This document shows positions 55,461 to 64,000 of a stretch of 64,000 nt of DNA, piece after piece. The notes under the pieces are model-generated. The model made no database searches. It was not told where the DNA came from and saw only the letters and a list, made by a program, of their open reading frames with translations. The position numbers were made by a program, and so were the translations under genes. The stretch lies in assembly GCA_008828725.1 (NCBI GenBank), contig MEHQ01001561.1, positions 423,435-487,434 of the forward strand, written 5' to 3'. The DNA comes from Saccharina japonica. Lineage: Eukaryota; Sar; Phaeophyceae; Laminariales; Laminariaceae. Each line of letters opens with the position of its first letter. Positions within the stretch are counted from its first letter, which is position 1.

Positions 55461-57200
55461 CCATAATGGCACAAGCAGTCGATCTCAACCGTTTCCGCCA
55501 CCGGCGCCATCTGGCGCACTCCGTCGCCGCCATCCACCCATCCTGCACCGCCGCCCTAGCCGCTGTCGGGGCTCCAAACCCCCTGCCGCCGACTGTTGTG
55601 CACGACGCATGCTACGATAGAGGTAGCGTAGCACTTGTAGGATGCTTTCCCCCCCCTGAATGACGGGGCTCCTTATCCCGAAATCGACGGGATTCCAGTA
55701 TATATATTGTGCTGTGCTGTTGCCGAAAATGTTTCATTGTATACTCAGGCCGTGGGATTGTTCATCGGGTAGTCCTTTTAATTTCCTCCAAATAAGGTCA
55801 TTGTTTGGGTGAGGTGTTGCAGAGCTCCTCAAGTGACCACCCTTATGAGGAAAAAAACACGGTGCACCTCTACCGTATTAGCATGCGTCGCCCCTTGCCG
55901 AAGTGCTGCGACTTGTCCGGCGATTGCTCCTGTTTTTGACGCGGCGCAAGATGTAGCCTTGGCACCTGCGTTATTATGGATGGTTGAAAGTGCGGAACAA
56001 CTTTGAACCAACGACTGATGTTTGACGTTACAGGCCGACAGGAAGTAAAGTACATACGATATCAATAGCAACGGTTATACTGCTGTGGTTACACGCACAG
56101 GTCGCCACATCGCCTGTATGCCGTCAGTTCCAACTTTATACTCCTACAAACCTGACAATAAGACCCAAACGCAACGCAATGACCTGGCGTTCACTGGCCC
56201 CTGGAGCCCGTCCATGGCTTCCGCCCGGTACTCGACCAGGTACCCGCGAACTGTTAACGCTTACGCCAAGCTCTCACTGCGTACACCTGCACCATTATCA
56301 AGAGGTGGGTATATATTTGTCGCCTAAGAATATGGCCCTCAGCCACGCGTCACAAACGACCTCTCTCCTCCTCCGTCAGCCTACAAGCTTGTCAACAAAC
56401 CTCTCACACACGAACGGAAACATGCTTACCATTGACGTACCGAGGCTTAAGGTCATACCAAGCAACTACCACGACCGCTACAAGAAGTACCGGTTACCAC
56501 CAACACCCTCACCAAACTTAAAAACACCACCAATCCTTCCATCCCCACCAATACCACCACCATCGCATCCACAATCGCCAATACCGCCACCACGACCACC
56601 ACTACCACCCACGACCACCACTACCACCACCAACTCCACCAACAAGCCAACACTAACAACAATCCGATCGACAACGGCACAGGCATCAAACCGCAACCGC
56701 TGCAGCTACCGGCGCATCTACCTCAACCACTCCGCCTTGGTGCACTTCATCGCCACGACCGATTGATCCCGTACCTCCCGCCCTAGCCGTTGCCGGGGCT
56801 CCTACCCACCGCCGACTGCTGGGCCCATTGCCGACGTACAGCCACTTGCCCAACGATAGCTCTTGTTTATGGCGCGCCGTACTCACACAAAGAGCCCCGC
56901 TGGAGCACGAGGACGGCCACGAACGCAAACAGTCCCAGATGCTGCCGGCACCTGCGTTCTGTACCGTTGAAACCGCAGCACAAACGGGAAGTGTACCAGT
57001 GATGTTGACGATACTTACGTTGGTCGGAATTCGTGATAAAAAGGAGGGCGACAGGTGGTGTCATATACTTCGTACACGGTATCACTAGCAACGGTTCTAC
57101 AGGTAGTTTCACACACCGATCGCCACGTCGCCCGCATGCCCAGGTTTTCACCTATACACACCTAAGGGCGTTCCATTGCCAATGTAACGCAAACCCAATT
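55461..57200. repeat. Two diverged copies of an unknown segment
   Basis: About 55540-56140 and 56770-57130 align: GCCGCCCTAGCCGCTGTCGG / CCCGCCCTAGCCGTTGCCGG, later GGCACCTGCGTT and CAACGGTTATACTGC / CAACGGTTCTACAGG. The first copy is split by a MITE-A (55604-55889) and the second is not, so the empty site is visible. Both carry remnants of the exon found intact at 57922-58137. Confidence 0.55.
55604..55889 (+). mobile_element. MITE-A copy with known empty site
   Basis: GACGCATGCTACGATAGAGG to TACCGTATTAGCATGCGTC. The flanking sequence (CCGCCGACTGTTGTGC and CCCCTTGCCGAAGTGC) is continuous in the paralogous segment at about 56808-56835. Confidence 0.75.
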
Positions 57201-57228
57201 TACACGCAATGAGTTGACGCTGAGTTTA

Positions 57229-57495
57229 CACCCGGAGCCCGTGGATGGCTGCCTCTCGATGCTCGAGAACATCACTGTGTAGGCACTTGTCGAGCAACGT
57301 CTAGGTGATTTCGTCAGCGATGCATGGCCAGGTTTCTTTGTCCGGCTCCATTTCCGATACGGGCGCCTCCAGCATGAACTTGCCGACGTAAACGACCGCG
57401 TGCTCTACGTACTATGCGACGTTTCTCAGCCACTCTAGGACGGTCAATAGGCCGACGGTGATATAGGTTGGTTGACGACCTTTCACACCGCTACC
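57229..57495 (-). pseudogene. Decayed coding fragment with two amber stops
   Basis: One frame reads RQPTYITVGLLTVLEWLRNV, amber (57412-57414), YVEHAVVYVGKFMLEAPV with SEMEPDKETWPCIADEIT, amber (57301-57303), then TLLDKCLHSDVLEHREAAIH before TAA at 57226-57228. Composition between the stops is strongly coding-like. Both TAG codons could be single C-to-T changes from CAG. No family recognised; it may belong with the exon fragments nearby. Confidence 0.5.
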
Positions 57496-57921
57496 CTACT
57501 AGCCGTCCTGGAGTGACTGGGGAACCACTCGGGACTACGCAAATAACGCGATAGTTGGTGCCATCAAGTGCGCGCTGGAGATACCCGCCTCGAAAGCATA
57601 GCCCGACCAGTTCATCTGGCAGCGTATCGCTGTAGAATCCATTCCGGCGTTGCCTACCAAGTGCTTCCACAGCGCTGTTTTCCAATGTCGGGCAGTAGCC
57701 ACGCACGGGCTCCGGAGGTTGCTTTTCGTTGCATAGTAGCGTCTGTAGATGTGTACGGTTCCGACTGAGGGCAGGCAGGGGGTGTTGACCTGTGCGTGAA
57801 ACTATAACAGTTGCTGTGGGTATTGTACATATATGCATGTCACGACCTGTCTCCCCGTTTTAACGAACACTGCCCGCCTGATTTCTCCTCTCCAACTCCG
57901 AACAAACTAAGTATAACGTTA

Positions 57922-58137
57922 ATATAACTGGGTGGATCCCGTTTTCTCGGCGTTTTCAACCGTCCATATTGCAGGTGCCAGCAACTTCTGGGACCGGATG
58001 CCTTCGGGGCTGCCCTCGCGAGCCAGGGCATTTTCGTGCGTCAATATCTTGCGCCGCGCCATTAACAGGAGCAAACGCCAGGCGAGTGGGAGTACTTCGG
58101 CAAGGGGCTGCAGTCGCCGGCAGACAAGGTCGGCATC
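57922..58137 (-). pseudogene. Intact exon-like copy of a locally repeated coding segment
   Basis: 72 open codons (RRLQPLAEVLPLAWRLLLLM, KLLAPAIWTVENAEKTGS) ending at TAA. Diverged relatives on the plus strand at about 55895-56005 (ALAPALLWMVESAEQL) and 56830-57003 (LPAPAFCTVETAAQTGS) preserve the LAPAxxTVExAxxTGS pattern, which implies past coding. Splice partners are not evident. It could be an exon of a live gene extending outside my reading. Confidence 0.4.
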
Positions 58138-58770
58138 CTAGGCAATGCTCAGGGAGGGCGGGGGGGGTGCGGGATGGGTCGATCGCGACGATGAAGCGCG
58201 CCAGGCCTAGCTAAAAATAATACACGGTTTGCTACCGGTATATTGTGGACAAGCCACATGCACACAAAACAACACGTGTATATGTACATACATATATGTA
58301 TGTACTGGCCCGCCACAAGGTATGGAGCATTCGCGCCCTGTTCGGGCTCCCGACGTCAGAGCACATGCTTAACACCACTCGTCAGCCCGTTCACTGCGTC
58401 CACTCAGTGACCGCAGTGAACGAGCTGCCGAATGGTGTTAAAAACATTCTCCGGTGACGGCAGTGCGAAGAAGACGCGAATTCCCTCTGCCGTGTGGTCG
58501 ACCTCTTCAGGTATATTCGTTCGTGTACATTTTGTTCAGGTTGCGGCTGATAGTTTGCTAGACACCAGAGCATCCCTCCCTTTGCTGCCCTCTCCCTAAG
58601 CCTGTACTTACGTATACCAACACCACTTCACGGGAAGCATTGTGTGGCGTGCGCATCCTGTGAACGTACCGCTGTGAGTATTTGAAAACAGTGTTTACGG
58701 CGGTTCTGCAGAGGTTCGTGGGAGTGGCATCCGAAAAATATCCACGGAACTGCTCTGGCATGGGCGACTA

Positions 58771-59090
58771 TCACAGCCAGAGCACACCCCTCGTGAATAT
58801 CCCCTGCCCGTTCGCTGCGTTTACCCCGACGAATATCACCGAGATGGATGTATTGAACAAGAAGGTGAATCTCGCGAAGGAGGATACTCGGTGGTGAGCA
58901 TCGTTCATGCCAGAACAGCCCCACCTTCGATTTCCCTGGCCACTCCCATCGTCGAGATGGGTGTATTGAACGGGCAGGTGAATCCCGCGAGGAAGGATGC
59001 GCGGTGGTGAGAGCATCGTCCATGCCAGGACAGCTCCGTCTTCGATTCCCCTGGCCACTCCCACGAACATCTGCACAGCGGTACGTACAC
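58771..59090 (-). repeat. Tandem repeat of about 110 bp
   Basis: CATGCCAG(A/G)ACAGC, TTCGAT, CCCTGGCCACTCCCA and GTATTGAACGGGCAGGTGAA recur two to three times, and once more, diverged, at about 59722-59830. Minus-strand frames read repeated SGQGNRR and FNTSI-like peptides. A palindrome (CGTTCACTGCG/CGCAGTGAACG) is at about 58389-58422. Confidence 0.5.
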
Positions 59091-59194
59091 AGGATGAACA
59101 CCCTCGGAGTGGACGTAGTGAACGGGCTGATGCATAGTGTGGGGTAGATGCTCTTGACTCCCGGAGCCCTGTCGCCTTGCCTCAGCACCATGTG

Positions 59195-59300
59195 GGTGGA
59201 CTCATTGATCACAAACCAGGGTTACAGCGTTGGGTCTATTACCGCAGCACCCTGGGACCCGGGATAGCACCGGTTTGCAGCGGGCAGGAGGAAGAACCGC
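59195..59300 (-). pseudogene. Decayed copy of a membrane-segment exon
   Basis: After tcccag the frame reads GAAVIDPTL, TAA, PWFVINESTHMVLRQG. It aligns in DNA and protein with 62396-62498 (GGTVVFDPPHVT..., MALRQG) but contains a stop. Confidence 0.45.
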
Positions 59301-60264
59301 ACAGCGGCCTATTAAATCAGCGCCTTGCAGCTGGGCAGGCCAAAGGCAAGGCAAGTAAGTTTCATCTGATCTAACATCGAGGCAGCCTGGGGCCTGGAAC
59401 AAAATAGTCTAGTTTGTCCCAGGTCCAGGGGCGCCTCGATGTCAGATCCGATGAAATCCACTTTTCTTGTCTCAAACCCATCCAGCCACATGGTGCCGAG
59501 TCAAGGTGCCACGGCCCAGGTGTTATCGAAGGTGGGTTTTCTGGGCGGCGCAGAAACCCAAACGCTCTGAGTGCATACCTCGATCGAAATGACATACCCT
59601 GCCATGACTACTACACTGAATATACCAGGTACAATACTGTATGCCCGGATTTGGCAGAGCCGTGCCCAGCCACTCCGCGCATGCTTTGGGTATAGTCGGG
59701 GTGTAGTCAGTGAGCGGGTTGCTGGATTCCTCGAGGGCGGTGCGCTGGTGGTGAGCGTCGCTCACGTAAGATCAGCCCTGTCTTCAATGTCCCTGGCCAT
59801 GCTTATGGTCATTTGCGGCACAGCCTTAAGCGTGGTATGTACACAAGATGCGCATGCCGAAAAATTAGTACCGAGTCACGGTCTTGGTAAGTAAGTACAG
59901 AGTTGGGGCAAGGACATCAGGGGGAAGGAGGGGATAATATTATAGTGTCTAGCGTGCTGATAGCTGATAAGCGCTAAAACTTACAACTACGTGCTGATGT
60001 TGCTGAGCATCATTGCTACGGAAGGGTAGCAGATGTAATCATCGTCTACTCGAGGAAAACCCAACCAATACATCAGCCGTGTCCCTCATACAGGACACCA
60101 ACATCTACGGGGCGCGACCTATCCAAGATCCAACCTATGAACATCATGCAGAAGGCGAAATTGCATGAGGTGAGTACCAAGTCACCGACGCCGACACCCT
60201 TAATGTTGATCGCCAAAGACACAGCGGTAGCACACTGCCAACAGCACATACACTGGGTGTCCGC

Positions 60265-60400
60265 TGCCCAGATAAGCCAGGTGGATGTCCCGAACATGAT
60301 GTCAAGTGTCACTCGCACGGCATCGTTGACCCCAGGAGGAGAGGTTGGTGGCAAGGCCAGTCTCGAACGCCATCCGTCCAATGCGATCGGGGTACAATAC
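60265..60400 (-). pseudogene. Frameshifted copy of an exon
   Basis: Reads IGRMAFETGLATNLSS in one frame, then continues NDAVRVTLDIMFGTSTWLIW and AADTQ in another. The relative at 60880-61005 has the same order in a single frame, so a frameshift of one or two bases lies near 60325-60340. Confidence 0.5.
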
Positions 60401-60879
60401 CTGTAGTATTGTGAACGCCGCCAAATGCATACCGTGTCATATTTTGGGTCAGTAAGTACTGGTTTTGCGGCAAGGGCGGGAAGAGAACGGACGAGGCGGT
60501 GTTTTGACGTCGATTTTGCCACTAATTGCTGAGTTTACTGCTGCTGTTGTTGTGCAGCATCGTCTATTAAAAGGCAGCGCTAGAGATGGTCTACTCGAGA
60601 CGGGGTGTACTCATGTCATGAATGGCTGTAGTCGGGTTATGACCGAACAGGCAGACATTTCTTGGGAGGGTAGTCAGTTCCTGCGTACCTCTAGATCAGC
60701 CGTGTCTCACGTTAATGGGTAACAAAATCCGCCGTGCATGAGGCATTCAGCACTCAACCTATGAAAAAAAGGAAGAAATACAAATTACGTAGAAGTGTGC
60801 CAAGTCACCGCGATCGACTCTGGGAATGCGTTCTGACAATATCACAACGGTATGCCAGTAACACATGCGTACCACACAC

Positions 60880-61005
60880 CTGCGTGTCCGCTTCCCAGGT
60901 AGGCCCGATGGAGGGCCCGAACATGTTCAGTGCCAGTCGCACTGCATCGGCGAGGGAAGAGGATATATTGGTGGCGATGGTGTTCTCGAATGTTACCCGT
61001 CTAAT
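60880..61005 (-). pseudogene. Exon of the same family, frame intact
   Basis: Reads HIRRVTFENTIATNISSSLA then DAVRLALNMFGPS, TWEADTQ, followed by a donor (CAG/GTGTGTGG at 60880/60879). The intact frame and splice site suggest a once-functional exon. The F-E-N-x-x-A-T pattern could belong to a beta-helix repeat protein, but I cannot assign it. Confidence 0.4.
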
Positions 61006-61879
61006 GTGACCGGGGCACCGGCATTGTGGACGGTTAGACAAGCGGAATAAGCGGAAATCGATCAATTGTGGCTTTTGATGGTTTTCATCGGAATGGGAGA
61101 TACTTACTAAGAAGACCGTTAGCGCTGCCACGCAGTATCAATATTCTATGGTATAGATGATATATCACGCCTCGACGCCGTTATACTACGAACCCTCCCT
61201 GATTGCCTATCTTCCTTTTCAACTGTACAAGCCTACAGGGTGGGCCGCGAAACATTCTACCATGCTGTAAACTCATGCTCGTTTACACGATGCGGGAGAC
61301 TGATGCAGATAAGGCGATTAAACGCTACTGTAGACGCCCCGCCGCCGCGTTTGGTGTCACTGCGATGTTACGAACCACAATCATCGCAGTTATGCGCAGG
61401 GGGGCATGTCAGGGGGGACTCCAGATGCAAGCGAGACTCGGTTACATCTGGAGTCCCTCCTTGCATACCTAGCTGTGCGTGCCTGCGACAATCACGTTTT
61501 GTAACGTCGCGATGACATCACACTCGGCGGACGGGCAGGCGGACGCCTTATGCTTAGTTCAGCTTCCGAATGGTGCCGGTGTCCATCGAGTAAAATACAA
61601 CGGACACAAGAAACGAACTATATGTGACCCCCCCTGAAACTCTGTAGAACTACCAGTATGACTGCAGGATTAACAGTATCGACAGAGCTGCCCACCTCGA
61701 CCGAGCGAAAACAAGACAGAAAAAGAGGAACAGCTCGTACGCTCCAGGCCTTGTACTTGGCACCATCAGTAATCATGCAGTTGACAGTAGATTATCACTT
61801 ACCATTGCCATTCTACCACTTAAGGCAGGCACGATTTGCTCCCGCAAGGCCCCATACCTACAGCAGTGCTGGTATACAG

Positions 61880-61962
61880 TACCACTCTGTCCAGAAATAT
61901 AAGCACATTTTGTACATTAATATTCAATGTGAACGGTGCTCATATTTTGAGACAGAGTGGTA
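61880..61962. mobile_element. MITE-E copy
   Basis: TACCACTCTGTCCAGAAATA at the left and GAGACAGAGTGGTA at the right: perfect 10-bp inverted termini. AAGCACATTTTGTAC and AATGTGAACGGTGCT pair inside, so the whole 83 bp folds back. TA target with CCACTCTG...CAGAGTGG ends is Tc1/mariner-like. Confidence 0.7.
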
Positions 61963-61996
61963 TTAGCCATGGAATGGCATGGCATGGCGATTGTTG

Positions 61997-62079
61997 TACC
62001 ACTCTGACCCGAAATATAAGAACCCTTTCAATTACATATTAATATACAAACGGTCCTTATATTCCGGGCCATAGTGGTA
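61997..62079. mobile_element. MITE-E copy
   Basis: TACCACTCTGACCCGAAATA at the left, CCGGGCCATAGTGGTA at the right, 34 bp after the previous copy in the same orientation. It has the same 83-bp length. Confidence 0.7.
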
Positions 62080-62090
62080 CTGCATCAGAT

Positions 62091-62352
62091 ATGCTTGCTA
62101 TGATAGAGGTATATGCCGTTTTTTGGCTGAAGCGTTTTCTGTTCGACAGGGCTCCTTAACCCAAACTCGTCTGAATTTCATTTTTGTGTCGCACTATTTT
62201 TTATTTTATGCTTAGGCCATGCCATTGTTCATCGGTTTTACTCGTAGAACTTTTTGTTTCCGTCCAAAATCAGTTTTCGGGTGAAGTATAGAGCTCCTCA
62301 AGTGACCACCCTTAGAAGGCAGAAATGGTGCACCTTTACCGTAGCATGCGTC
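62091..62352 (+). mobile_element. MITE-A, near-complete copy
   Basis: ATGCTTGCTATGATAGAGG (mutated left end) to ACCGTAGCATGCGTC, with interior landmarks TTTTTTGGCTGAAGCGTTTT and GAGCTCCTCAAGTGACCACC. Confidence 0.7.
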
Positions 62353-62395
62353 AAGAGCGGTGAGATATCTGTACCACCCAGGAAACCCACCTCCT

Positions 62396-62498
62396 ACGCC
62401 GCATAGGCCGCGACACCTTGCCTCAGCGCCATGTAGTTGAACACAACGATCACCAACAAGGTGACGTGCGGTGGGTCAAATACCACGGTACCCCCAAA
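62396..62498 (-). pseudogene. Membrane-segment exon copy
   Basis: After an acceptor (atatcccag) the frame reads FGGTVVFDPPHV, then a hydrophobic stretch TLLVIVVFNYM, then ALRQGVAAYAA and TAG. It is paralogous to 59195-59300. A single predicted membrane helix is visible; the rest of the protein is not. Confidence 0.4.
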
Positions 62499-63008
62499 CC
62501 TGGGATATTAAACTCGGCAGCGATCAAGGAGGGCCATGTAAGAAGACAGGACTACTCGTACAGTACCATGAATCGTGATTGTCATGACTGATGAGAATAC
62601 GATAGCCATGGACTATGACGGTGCAAGCGTTGACTCGCGGCCTTTTGGTTTGTTTCGCTGCAATGACACCGACAGACACAAGTTAGCGATGATACGAACC
62701 CACACAACCCAAAGGATAGCGGCAAGGCTTTGGGCGGGGGGTAGTTGATCGATGCTCCTGTCGCGGCGCCTAAACATCGACGAGATGGTACCGGTACATC
62801 CAGGTATATGTGCAGAAAAAATGTACGCTCTGGTACATGTTTTGGGCACGTATATACCTGAAGAGGTCCGCCACACCGAGCAACCCCTCTAGCTGCACAT
62901 TTTGCAGTGTCTTAACCACGGTAGACAAGGGGGCAACCAACTCCCGGGCAGGGAGTTCCATACGCCGGCAGCGTGTTCGAGGAGAGGCGTGACCACGTTC
63001 GAACGATA

Positions 63009-63245
63009 GACGCGTGCTACGGTAGAGGTAGCACTTTTTGGCTGAATCGATTTCCGAACGATCGGGCTCCTTAACCCAAATTCGTCGGACTTTCATTTTT
63101 GTGACGAATAATGTTTCAGAGTATACTTCGGTCATGAGATTTCTCATCCGACAGCACTTTTATTTTCCTTCAAAATCATTTCTTCGGTGAGGTATGACGC
63201 TCCTTAAGTGAGGAGCTAAAACAAAACTCTATCGTAGCATGCGTC
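63009..63245 (+). mobile_element. MITE-A copy, short
   Basis: GACGCGTGCTACGGTAGAGG to CTCTATCGTAGCATGCGTC. 237 bp; the GTGACCACC...GTGCACC segment near the right end is reduced to GTGAGGAGC, probably by deletion. Confidence 0.7.
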
Positions 63246-63459
63246 GGTAACATTCCGCCGGCAAATCCGGCACCCGTTCGAGAGCACCTTCCAAGGAATG
63301 ATTTCAACACCCATGCCGTTATATTCAAGCAGTGACCTTCCACAAGTTCGAAAGCACCTCGCAAGGGTCCTTGGAAGGTGTTTCTGACTTATGGAAGCTC
63401 ATCCGCCGGGATTCCTCGACGGAAGTGTTCAGGGTAGAAATTCTCTCGAACTGGGGCAG

Positions 63460-63587
63460 AATGTTCCGGGGGATCCCTCGGCGGGGACGTGGAGGTCGCC
63501 AACGGTTACCGTTCGCACTTGGGCACCGGTCTCCTCGAGCACGTGCCGACGGTGCCGATCAGCGTCTACAAGCTAACAACTGAGTAA
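63460..63587 (+). CDS. Possible terminal exon
   Basis: After ctggggcag the phase reads ECSGGSLGGDVEVANGYRSH, then L, then GTGLLEHVPTVPISVYKLTTE and TAA. The composition is coding-like and the acceptor is good, but no upstream partner exon was found. The C-GG...GY spacing is reminiscent of Cys-rich EGF-like modules in beta-helix surface proteins, with most cysteines absent; that is weak. Confidence 0.3.
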
Positions 63588-64000
63588 CTATATCCGACGA
63601 AGTAACTGTTCGCGAGTCGAAGAGCGTGAGACGATCAGCGTGACACGCACAGCGTACGCCAGTCGTAGAGTCATGCATATCGATACGTAGCACATTAGTC
63701 TAGCGTAGTCCGTGGTGGTTAGTAGCAAAAAGAGTTGGTGGAGGGAAACAAGGGAGGGAGTGTTTTTGGTATCTGGTACTGCTGGTATTGACGAGATTTC
63801 TCGAGCGGATGGGAGGGGGGGCGTGGAGGTAAATGGTTACCACATTATTGCGTCTGAACATGATGAAACTTTCAGGTGCTACAGTATTGCGTGTGATGCG
63901 CTGAATCAGGTGCCAATCCCAAATCAGTCAGCTACCACCAGATAATCACCAATCAGCGGCGATCAATATTCGCCGTTGGTGTCCCCGCCAGCATACGACA
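63588..64000. other. No gene recognised at right edge
   Basis: A plus-strand frame (63712-63945) reads GTAGIDEISR and EVNGYHIIASEHDETFRCYS before stop. It may be part of an exon of a gene continuing to the right, but no convincing acceptor precedes it. Confidence 0.3.

Overview
This is a nuclear-genome window from a eukaryote. Genes are sparse and have many GT-AG introns of roughly 0.2-1.7 kb, and the space between them is packed with small non-autonomous transposons, SINE-like elements and tandem repeats. There are no bacterial-style operons or ribosome binding sites. Long introns, Gly/Ala/Ser/Pro-rich disordered proteins and heavy MITE load suggest a multicellular or large stramenopile alga such as a brown alga. 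That placement is inference; nothing read here fixes the taxon.

The best-supported gene is serine O-acetyltransferase on the minus strand (24848 down to about 16212), rebuilt as nine exons with consistent phase (about 345 aa). Eight are firm; the last exon is tentative. Immediately upstream on the same strand (26252-24872) is a two-exon model for a disordered protein with a C-terminal membrane segment; its stop lies 23 bp before the transferase ATG. On the plus strand, 42997-51605 holds a six-exon model of about 985 aa: helical N-terminus, long Gly-rich disordered body, two basic nuclear-localisation-like patches. I do not recognise it.

Layout: 1-241 ends in a partial cadherin-like exon; 0.2-16.2 kb is repeat country (foldbacks, Tc1/mariner-like and Harbinger-like MITEs, tRNA-derived SINEs, a 0.9 kb tandem array, a 45-bp tandem); 16.2-26.3 kb holds the two minus-strand genes with transposons in their introns; 26.3-38.7 kb has no gene I can support; 38.75-42.68 kb is a tandem duplication of about 1.96 kb with an ambiguous base at the junction; 43.0-51.6 kb is the plus-strand gene; 51.6-64.0 kb mixes MITEs with decayed, mutually paralogous exon fragments of an unrecognised family that includes a membrane segment.

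The most interesting signal is small. The 9-mer TACCAGGTA/TACCTGGTA occurs 24 times, and CTATTAATAG six times. Both can be explained as scars left by two MITE families present here: TA + CCA + GG + TA equals the outermost bases of the TACCACTCTG family, and CTATTA/TAATAG are the ends of the CTATTACGGGG family. Paralogous copies inside the window show the scar as a clean 7-bp insertion in one copy and its absence in the other. The sequence therefore appears to record frequent cut-and-paste excision.
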